From Enterobacter sp. 10-1 (GTDB lineage Bacteria; Pseudomonadota; Gammaproteobacteria; Enterobacterales; Enterobacteriaceae), in NCBI GenBank assembly GCA_002270295.1, contig NISF01000004.1, forward strand, positions 186,001-250,000: DNA of 64,000 nucleotides, given 5' to 3'. Numbering within the stretch: position 1 is the stretch's first letter; every line of letters starts with the position of its first letter. The position numbers and the translations under genes were made by a program. Positions 57,987 through 64,000 of the stretch are shown piece after piece. The notes under the pieces were generated by a model. The model did not search any database and was not told the origin of the DNA. It saw only the letters and a list, made by a program, of their open reading frames with translations.

Positions 57987-58706
57987 ATGGTCATTAAGGC
58001 GCAGAGCCCTGCGGGCTTCGCGGAAGAGTACATCATTGAAAGTATATGGAATAATCGCTTTCCCCCGGGCACAATTCTCCCCGCCGAACGTGAGCTTTCT
58101 GAACTTATTGGTGTTACCCGTACGACCTTACGCGAAGTTCTGCAGCGTCTGGCACGTGACGGTTGGTTAACGATACAGCACGGCAAACCGACGAAGGTGA
58201 ACAACTTCTGGGAAACGTCGGGTCTGAATATTCTCGAAACGCTGGCGCGCCTCGATCACGACAGCGTCCCGCAGCTGATTGATAACCTGCTGTCGGTGCG
58301 TACCAATATCTCCACTATCTTTATCCGCACGGCCTTCCGTCAGCATCCTGAAAACGCGCTCCAGGTTCTTGCCGCGGCGCGTGAGGTGGAAGACCACGCG
58401 GACGCCTTCGCCGATCTCGATTACGGTATTTTCCGCGGCCTGGCGTTTGCCTCCGGCAACCCGATCTACGGTCTGATCCTCAACGGCATGAAGGGGCTCT
58501 ATACCCGCATTGGCCGTCACTATTTTGCCAATCCGGAAGCGCGCAGCCTGGCGCTGGGCTTCTATCACCAGCTGGCTAAAGTCTGTGAAGAGGGGCAGCA
58601 CGAGCAGGTTTATGAGATCGTCCGTCGCTACGGGCATGACAGCGGTGAAATCTGGCATCGTATGCAGAAAACGCTGCCGGGTGATTTAGTCATCGGTATG
58701 CGCTAA
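57987..58706 (+). CDS. fadR: Fatty-acid-responsive regulator FadR
   Basis: GntR-family regulator, 239 residues as in E. coli. It represses fad genes and activates fabA/fabB, and is released by long-chain acyl-CoA. An N-terminal winged helix (about 8-72, with [28 protein letters not shown]) is followed by the alpha-helical FadR acyl-CoA domain. Its predicted target site before fadD is in this window (48269-48285). It is divergent from nhaB. Confidence 0.97.
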   Translation: MVIKAQSPAGFAEEYIIESIWNNRFPPGTILPAERELSELIGVTRTTLREVLQRLARDGWLTIQHGKPTKVNNFWETSGLNILETLARLDHDSVPQLIDNLLSVRTNISTIFIRTAFRQHPENALQVLAAAREVEDHADAFADLDYGIFRGLAFASGNPIYGLILNGMKGLYTRIGRHYFANPEARSLALGFYHQLAKVCEEGQHEQVYEIVRRYGHDSGEIWHRMQKTLPGDLVIGMR

Positions 58707-58723
58707 GACCCGCGATAAGATAA

Positions 58724-58753
58724 AAAACGCCCGGCGATTATGCCGGGCGTTTT
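58724..58753. terminator. Bidirectional terminator between fadR and ycgB
   Basis: AAAACGCCCGGC (58724-58735) pairs with GCCGGGCGTTTT (58742-58753); A and T runs on either side allow use by both convergent genes. Confidence 0.92.
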
Positions 58754-58765
58754 GTTTGCCGCGAT

Positions 58766-60298
58766 TTACAGCGCGTTCTGCCGCGGCGGGCTGCGTTCCA
58801 GCAGTTCGATGCTGCCATCGGCATTTTGCTGCTCCAGCAGGATGTCGAATCCCCACAGGCGATGGACGTGCTTAAGTACCTCGCGACGCCCCTTATCCAG
58901 CGGTACGCGGTTATGCGGCACGTAGCGCAGCGTCAGCGAACGATCGCCCCGCAGGTCGACGTTCCACACCTGAATATTCGGCTCCAGATTGCTCAGATTG
59001 TACTGGGCGGAAAGCTTGGAGCGAATCTCCCGATACCCCTCTTCGTTATGGATGGCGGAAATCTCCAGGTAGTTATGATGGTCATCATCGAGCACCGTAA
59101 AGAAGCGGAAATCACGCATAATTTTCGGTGACAGGAACTGGCTGATAAAGCTCTCATCCTTGAAGTCGCGCATGGCAAAATGCAGCGTCTCCAGCCAGTC
59201 TGAGCCGGCGATGTCGGGGAACCAGTATTTGTCCTCTTCGGTCGGCGACTGACAAATGCGCTTGATATCCTGGAACATGGCAAAGCCCAGCGCGTAGGGG
59301 TTAATCCCGTTGTACCACTGGCTGTTGTAGGGCGGCTGGTAGATAACGTTGGTGTGGCTGTGCAGAAACTCCAGCATAAAGCGTTCCGTCACTTTCCCTT
59401 CATCGTACAGGTGGTTGAGGATCGTGTAGTGCCAGAACGTCGCCCAGCCCTCGTTCATGACCTGGGTCTGCTTTTGCGGGTAGAAATACTGGCTCACCTT
59501 ACGCACGATACGCAGGATTTCACGCTGCCATGACTCCAGCAGCGGGGCGTTCTTCTCCATAAAGTAGAGCAGGTTTTCCTGCGGCTCAGAAGGATAGCGG
59601 CGCGCGGTTTCGATGGCTTTCTCTTCTTCCCGCTTAGGCAGGGTGCGCCACAGCATATTCACCTGGCTTTGCAGATACTCCTCCCGGCTTTTCTGCCGCG
59701 CCTTCTCCTCCTGCAGCGAGATTTTCTGCGGACGTTTATAGCGGTCAACGCCGTAGTTCATCAGCGCGTGGCAGGAGTCGAGCAGCTTCTCCACCTCATC
59801 AACGCCGTAACGCTCCTCGCACTCGGTGATGTATTTTCGGGCGAAAATCAGGTAGTCAATGATCGAGCTGGCATCGGTCCAGCTGCGGAACAGGTAGTTA
59901 TTCTTGAAAAAGGAGTTGTGCCCGTAGCAGGCGTGGGCCATCACCAGCGCCTGCATGGTAATGGTGTTCTCCTCCATCAGATAGGCGATACAGGGGTTGG
60001 AGTTGATGACAATTTCGTAGGCCAGCCCCTGCTGGCCGTGCTTATACGCCTGTTCGGTTTCGATAAATTTCTTACCAAACGACCAGTGCGGGTAGTTGAT
60101 TGGCATGCCGACGCTGGAGTAGGCATCCATCATCTGCTCGGAAGTAATGACTTCGATCTGATGCGGATAGGTGTCGAGACGATACAGCTTCGCCACCCGG
60201 TCAACCTCGGCGAGGTAGGTTTCCAGCAGTTCAAAAGTCCAGTCGGGTCCATCGCTTAAACGAGTCGTGTCCCTGTTCATGGAATCAATCGTAGCCAT
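58766..60298 (-). CDS. ycgB: SpoVR-family protein YcgB
   Basis: 510 residues, the E. coli length, from the ATG at 60298 (MATIDSMNRDTTRL). A 30-residue upstream extension is rejected. The SpoVR domain has conserved segments NEGWATFWHYTILNHLYDEG, NPYALGF and MRDFRFF. The biochemical role is unknown; in E. coli it is sigma-S-dependent. It is often found with yeaG-yeaH, which are not in this window. Confidence 0.94.
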   Translation of the reverse strand: MATIDSMNRDTTRLSDGPDWTFELLETYLAEVDRVAKLYRLDTYPHQIEVITSEQMMDAYSSVGMPINYPHWSFGKKFIETEQAYKHGQQGLAYEIVINSNPCIAYLMEENTITMQALVMAHACYGHNSFFKNNYLFRSWTDASSIIDYLIFARKYITECEERYGVDEVEKLLDSCHALMNYGVDRYKRPQKISLQEEKARQKSREEYLQSQVNMLWRTLPKREEEKAIETARRYPSEPQENLLYFMEKNAPLLESWQREILRIVRKVSQYFYPQKQTQVMNEGWATFWHYTILNHLYDEGKVTERFMLEFLHSHTNVIYQPPYNSQWYNGINPYALGFAMFQDIKRICQSPTEEDKYWFPDIAGSDWLETLHFAMRDFKDESFISQFLSPKIMRDFRFFTVLDDDHHNYLEISAIHNEEGYREIRSKLSAQYNLSNLEPNIQVWNVDLRGDRSLTLRYVPHNRVPLDKGRREVLKHVHRLWGFDILLEQQNADGSIELLERSPPRQNAL

Positions 60299-60516
60299 TA
60301 GCGCGCCCTCATTGTCGGTGACTCTCTCTATACGGAGAGCCTCCCAATAAGCATAGAACACGGCTCGACAAACTGCGCCTGCGGACAATTTCTTTTCTTC
60401 GCGATTTCACAATCTTAAAGGCCTGATTCAGCCTTTCTGGCGGGATTTTATTCTGAGGAAAAATGAAGCGCAGCAGGAGATAGTAAATCTACCGGGTCAG
60501 TGCTGGTGCGGTTTGG

Positions 60517-60532
60517 TGTGAGATTAGTCACC
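60517..60532 (+). promoter_or_regulatory. CRP site and promoter of dadA
   Basis: TGTGA-GATTAG-TCACC matches the CRP half-sites at 9 of 10 positions. TAATAT at 60554-60559 places a start site near 60566, so the CRP centre falls close to -41.5, a class II activator arrangement. dadAX is catabolite-regulated and Lrp-regulated in E. coli. Confidence 0.75.
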
Positions 60533-60619
60533 ATAAATAAAGCGTATGTTGAATAATATTTTCAACTGAGTTATCAATTTGTAATCAGATGATTGTTCTT
60601 TAACTATTACGGAGTCGCT

Positions 60620-61918
60620 ATGCGAGTCGTCATACTGGGAAGTGGGGTGGTTGGGGTAGCTAGTGCGTGGTATTTGAGCCAGGCGGGACATCAGGTCACG
60701 GTTATCGATCGTCAGCCGGGGCCGGCGGAAGAGACCAGCGCCGCCAACGCCGGACAGATTTCTCCGGGCTACGCCGCCCCCTGGGCCGCGCCCGGCGTGC
60801 CGCTGAAGGCCATCAAGTGGATGTTCCAGCGCCACGCGCCGCTGGCAATCGGTCTTGACGGCACGCAGTTCCAGCTCAAATGGATGTGGCAGATGCTGCG
60901 CAACTGCGACACCCGTCACTATATGGAAAACAAAGGCCGCATGGTGCGTCTGGCGGAGTACAGCCGCGACTGCCTGAAGGCGCTGCGCGAAAGCACCGGC
61001 ATCCAGTATGAGGGACGGCAGGGTGGGACGCTGCAGCTCTTCCGTACCGAAAAACAGTATGAGAACGCCACCCGCGACATCGCCGTGCTGCAAGATGCCG
61101 GCGTGCCGTATCAGCTGCTGGAGGCGAAACGTCTGCTGGAAGTCGAACCGGCATTAGCCGAGGTGAGCCACAAGCTGACCGGCGGTCTGCGTTTGCCGAA
61201 CGATGAAACCGGCGACTGCCAGCTGTTTACCACGCGCCTGGCGGCGATGGCGGAGCAGGCGGGCGTCACCTTCCGCTTTAATACTTCGGTTGATGCGCTG
61301 CTGTACGAGGGAGAGCAGATCTCCGGCGTGAAATGCGGCGATGAAATTGTGAAAGGCGATGCCTACGTCATGGCCTTCGGCTCCTACTCGACGGCGATGC
61401 TGAAAGGGCTGGTGGACATTCCGGTCTACCCGCTGAAGGGCTACTCGCTAACGATCCCGATCGCCGAGGAAGACGGGGCGCCGGTATCGACTATTCTTGA
61501 TGAGACATACAAAATTGCGATTACCCGCTTTGACCAGCGGATCCGCGTCGGCGGGATGGCGGAGATCGTCGGCTTTAACAAAGAGCTGCTGCAGCCGCGT
61601 CGCGAAACGCTGGAGATGGTGGTGCGCGATCTGTTCCCGCGCGGCGGCCACGTAGAGCAGGCGACCTTCTGGACCGGTTTACGTCCGATGACCCCGGACG
61701 GCACGCCGGTTGTCGGCCGCACGCCGTATAAAAACCTGTGGCTGAATACCGGGCACGGCACCCTCGGCTGGACCATGGCATGCGGCTCAGGACAGCTTTT
61801 GAGCGATTTAATATCGGGTCGCACTCCGGCTATTCCGTACGACGACCTTGCCGTCGCCCGCTATAGTCCGGGCTTCACTCCGGCGCGTGCTCAGCACCTG
61901 CACGGCGTTCACAACTAA
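60620..61918 (+). CDS. dadA: D-amino acid dehydrogenase small subunit
   Basis: Membrane-associated FAD enzyme that oxidises D-alanine to pyruvate and ammonia, feeding electrons to the respiratory chain. From the ATG at 60620 it has 432 residues, as in E. coli. The FAD-binding [11 protein letters not shown] motif begins at residue 7, and the C-terminal FAD region [15 protein letters not shown] is present. dadX follows 9 bp later in an operon; together they convert L-alanine to pyruvate. Confidence 0.97.
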   Translation: MRVVILGSGVVGVASAWYLSQAGHQVTVIDRQPGPAEETSAANAGQISPGYAAPWAAPGVPLKAIKWMFQRHAPLAIGLDGTQFQLKWMWQMLRNCDTRHYMENKGRMVRLAEYSRDCLKALRESTGIQYEGRQGGTLQLFRTEKQYENATRDIAVLQDAGVPYQLLEAKRLLEVEPALAEVSHKLTGGLRLPNDETGDCQLFTTRLAAMAEQAGVTFRFNTSVDALLYEGEQISGVKCGDEIVKGDAYVMAFGSYSTAMLKGLVDIPVYPLKGYSLTIPIAEEDGAPVSTILDETYKIAITRFDQRIRVGGMAEIVGFNKELLQPRRETLEMVVRDLFPRGGHVEQATFWTGLRPMTPDGTPVVGRTPYKNLWLNTGHGTLGWTMACGSGQLLSDLISGRTPAIPYDDLAVARYSPGFTPARAQHLHGVHN

Positions 61919-61927
61919 GGAGTCTTC

Positions 61928-62998
61928 ATGTCCCGTCCGGTACTGGCCAGCATTGATTTGTCGGCCTTGCGGCAGAATTTACAGATTGTCCGGCGCGCGG
62001 CTCCTGGCTCGCGGCTGTGGGCGGTGGTTAAAGCCAACGCCTACGGTCACGGCCTGGCGCGCGTGTGGCACGCGCTGAGCGGCGCAGATGGCTTTGCGCT
62101 GCTGAATCTTGAAGAGGCGATCCTGCTGCGCGAGCAGGGCTGGAAAGGGCCGATTCTGCTGCTTGAGGGTTTCTTCCACGCCGACGAGCTGGCGCTGTTT
62201 GATAAGTATCGCCTGACCACCAGCGTGCACAGCAACTGGCAAATTAAGGCGCTACAGCAGGCGAAGCTTCACGCTCCGCTGGATATTTACGTTAAGGTCA
62301 ACAGCGGAATGAACCGGCTGGGCTTTATGCCGGAGCGTATCCATACCGTCTGGCAGCAGCTGCGGGCGCTGGGCAACGTCAGCGAGATGACGCTGATGTC
62401 GCACTTTGCCGACGCGGAAAACCCGCAGGGGATCGTTGAGCCGATGCGCCGCATCGAGCAGGCGGCGGAAGGGCTGGCGTGCTCGCGCTCGCTGGCGAAT
62501 TCGGCGGCGACGCTGTGGCACCCGGAAGCGCATTTTGACTGGGTCAGGCCGGGGATCGTGCTGTACGGCGCGTCGCCGTCCGGCCAGTGGCAGGACATCG
62601 CCAACAGCGGCCTGAAGCCGGTCATGACCCTCAGCAGCGAGATTATCGCCGTGCAGAACCTGAAGGCGGGCGAGGCGGTGGGCTACGGCGGCCTCTACCG
62701 GACGACGCAAGAGCAGCGGATTGGCATTGTGGCCTGCGGCTATGCCGACGGCTATCCGCGCATCGCGCCGGCTGGAACGCCGGTGCTGGTTGACGGCGTG
62801 CGCACCACGCTGGTGGGGCGCGTCTCGATGGATATGCTGGCGGTAGACTTAACGCCTTGCCCACAGGCCGGGATCGGCGCGCCGGTCGAACTGTGGGGCA
62901 AAGAGGTTAAAATCGACGATGTTGCCGCCGCCAGCGGCACCGTCGGCTATGAGCTGATGTGCGCCCTGGCGCCGCGCGTTCCCGTTGTGACCGTGTAA
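61928..62998 (+). CDS. dadX: Catabolic alanine racemase
   Basis: PLP enzyme that interconverts L- and D-alanine, supplying D-Ala to DadA. It has 356 residues as in E. coli. PLP lysine Lys35 in [10 protein letters not shown]; the second catalytic tyrosine lies in the VGYGGLYRT segment. AAGGAG precedes the ATG. In E. coli cvrA comes next; here it is replaced by unrelated AT-rich sequence. Confidence 0.97.
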   Translation: MSRPVLASIDLSALRQNLQIVRRAAPGSRLWAVVKANAYGHGLARVWHALSGADGFALLNLEEAILLREQGWKGPILLLEGFFHADELALFDKYRLTTSVHSNWQIKALQQAKLHAPLDIYVKVNSGMNRLGFMPERIHTVWQQLRALGNVSEMTLMSHFADAENPQGIVEPMRRIEQAAEGLACSRSLANSAATLWHPEAHFDWVRPGIVLYGASPSGQWQDIANSGLKPVMTLSSEIIAVQNLKAGEAVGYGGLYRTTQEQRIGIVACGYADGYPRIAPAGTPVLVDGVRTTLVGRVSMDMLAVDLTPCPQAGIGAPVELWGKEVKIDDVAAASGTVGYELMCALAPRVPVVTV

Positions 62999-63032
62999 CT
63001 TCTCGTGAGGCGGCTCACTCCGCCGATCATAT

Positions 63033-63069
63033 ATGCCGGTATTTCAATAGGTTACTGAAATACCGGCAT
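63033..63069. terminator. Perfect hairpin after dadX
   Basis: ATGCCGGTATTTCA (63033-63046) and TGAAATACCGGCAT (63056-63069) form a 14-bp perfect stem with a 9-nt loop, followed by TTCG. It is a probable terminator of dadAX. It is also the last sequence before the composition changes. Confidence 0.65.
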
Positions 63070-63140
63070 TTCGATAACCTCAAACTACCCGCCAAAACCC
63101 GCCCTAACTCGGTGGGTGTGGACACTTTGTGGATCCCAAA

Positions 63141-63593
63141 TCAGGCACCAGCTTTTGCCACTAGGTACGCAACTACAGCACCGAATACACCCATCACTAT
63201 AGGGATGATAATGTTGCCCCATTTCCAGCGAGCGATTTCATCAAGCTTATCGAAACGATCCTGCACCACCTTGAGCGTGGACTCTTGAGACTCTTTTATC
63301 GCTTTGAAGGTATTAAGGTTTATCTCTGCAACACTTGCTTTGATATCACCCTTAAGACCGATAATTTCAGACTTCAAATCACCCTTAAGCTCTGATAAAT
63401 CAGCCTTTGTGACAAACTGCTCTGAACGCTCTGTCAGTCGTACAAGGTCAAGTTTGACAACGGAAATGCCGTCTTCAAGTTTTTCTACACGCTTTTCAAG
63501 ATTGTCAGACATATCACCGCCCCCATTCCCATCTTTCTTCCATATTACATCATCAATACTTCTGCGGTTGGGAAGTTCCGAAACGTTACTCAT
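63141..63593 (-). CDS. Hypothetical coiled-coil membrane protein, probably phage-derived
   Basis: 150 residues from the ATG at 63593 (GGAAGG just upstream). A further ATG in the frame at residue 28 is possible. A polar N terminus is followed by a long coiled coil (about 30-115: KRVEKLEDGISVVKLDLVRL, LKGDLKSEIIGLKGDIKAS) and one C-terminal membrane helix (about 127-147, NIIIPIVMGVFGAVVAYLVA). This layout resembles phage XhlA/holin-accessory or DUF1640-like proteins; I cannot name a family with certainty. The AT-rich codon use differs from the core genes. It overlaps the upstream gene by 8 bp, so the two are coupled. Confidence 0.7.
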   Translation of the reverse strand: MSNVSELPNRRSIDDVIWKKDGNGGGDMSDNLEKRVEKLEDGISVVKLDLVRLTERSEQFVTKADLSELKGDLKSEIIGLKGDIKASVAEINLNTFKAIKESQESTLKVVQDRFDKLDEIARWKWGNIIIPIVMGVFGAVVAYLVAKAGA

Positions 63594-63942
63594 TGCCTTC
63601 CGCCTCTTTTGATTCCTGACGTGCAAACCACTTAAGGACAACACTAGCGCGGTAAAGTGTGAGATGACCGCAATTTAAGCAATTCATCTGATAGTAGCTA
63701 TTTAGTATTCCCCTCGGCTGGTCTACATCGTCAAAAGAAACATACTGAACGTAGGGAGGCGACCTTAACAAGTCGTCGTTTATTTTTCCATTTTCTATCG
63801 CTGGAGCTTTAATTCCTTCCAGAGAGAATGCTTGCGGGACTGATAGCTTTTCAGAACCACATGAGACGCATTTGCCCGAGACGCCCCTCTCGGCGAGAAA
63901 CTGGAAAAACAGCATCGGCGTGATCTGCCTTAATTTTTCCAT
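63586..63942 (-). CDS. Hypothetical zinc-ribbon-like protein, possibly cut by the window edge
   Basis: 118 residues from the ATG at 63942 (MEKLRQITPMLFFQFLAERG). Two CxxC pairs, CVSC near residue 25 and CLNC near residue 88, suggest a split zinc ribbon. The ribosome-binding site before 63942 is poor, and the frame stays open for 19 more Lys/Glu-rich codons to the end of the window. The true start may therefore lie outside. It is co-transcribed with the coiled-coil gene. It resembles small orphan genes of prophages; I do not recognise a family. Confidence 0.65.
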   Translation of the reverse strand: MEKLRQITPMLFFQFLAERGVSGKCVSCGSEKLSVPQAFSLEGIKAPAIENGKINDDLLRSPPYVQYVSFDDVDQPRGILNSYYQMNCLNCGHLTLYRASVVLKWFARQESKEAEGNE

Positions 63943-64000
63943 TTGCTTTTCTACAATTTTCTTTGAATCTTCATCCGTTTTTTTGTTGAACTTTTCCTCA

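Noticed and set aside
1..64000. tRNA, rRNA, insertion sequences and CRISPR arrays
   Set aside because: No cloverleaf or rRNA-like sequence, no transposase frame and no regularly spaced repeats were recognised on either strand.

Overview
The window is a stretch of enterobacterial chromosome, most likely Klebsiella (or the close relative Raoultella). Nearly every protein can be matched from memory to an Escherichia coli K-12 protein of the same length. The gene order follows the E. coli zwf-to-fadD and min-to-dadX blocks. The encoded MgrB differs by one residue from the K. pneumoniae form I remember, and a second, Salmonella-type PBP3 gene lies beside rlmA. GC content is high throughout except in a few short stretches. 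There are no rRNA or tRNA genes, insertion sequences or CRISPR arrays that I can see.

Layout. 1-4253: zwf, edd and eda (oxidative pentose phosphate and Entner-Doudoroff steps) with two GntR-type operators around the start of edd. 4252-6710: purT and yebG, divergent, with a PurR box and a LexA box between them, then yebE. 6972-11739: ptrB, exoX, holE and the yobA-yebZ-yebY copper-type operon. 11770-12065: the overlapping antisense sRNAs SdsR and SraC. 12066-13771: an insertion relative to E. coli, holding non-coding or degenerate sequence, a 47-residue membrane protein and a VirK/YbjX-family gene. 13935-20674: pphA, yebW, yebV, rsmF and the letA-letB lipid-transport operon. 20807-28664: msrC, proQ, prc, htpX, yebQ, kdgR, yobH, an intact mgrB behind a PhoP box, and yebO. 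28700-29299: an AT-rich, apparently gene-free stretch. 29300-33914: yobF-cspC, the PBP3 paralogue, rlmA, mntP and yobD. 33978-36669: the mannose PTS operon manXYZ. 37123-48139: yoaE, pdeD, sdaA, nudL, pabB, yoaH, yoaB, yoaA, tsaB and yeaY. 48269-51241: fadD with its FadR site, then rnd. 51325-62998: minCDE, ycgL, ycgM, ycgN, a DUF1971 gene, dsbB, nhaB, fadR, ycgB, dadA and dadX. 63141-64000: the AT-rich edge of what looks like a mobile element, in the place where E. coli has cvrA.

How it works together. The window is dominated by central sugar-acid and mannose catabolism (edd, eda, kdgR, manXYZ), fatty-acid sensing and activation (fadR, with its site in front of fadD), envelope maintenance (letAB, prc, htpX, dsbB, yeaY, PBP3 paralogue), division-site placement (min), manganese export (mntP) and RNA regulation (proQ, cspC, SdsR). 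The richest regulatory locus is mntP. A manganese riboswitch leader, a probable Fur box and two MntR-type palindromes 42 bp apart all lie upstream of it.

I did not find a convincing new defence or mobile system inside the window. The most promising unexplained parts are the truncated accessory element at the right edge, the 12066-12562 insertion, the 28700-29299 gap and the repeat-containing gap at 41960-42060. Family assignments rest on recognising sequences by eye. No database search was possible.
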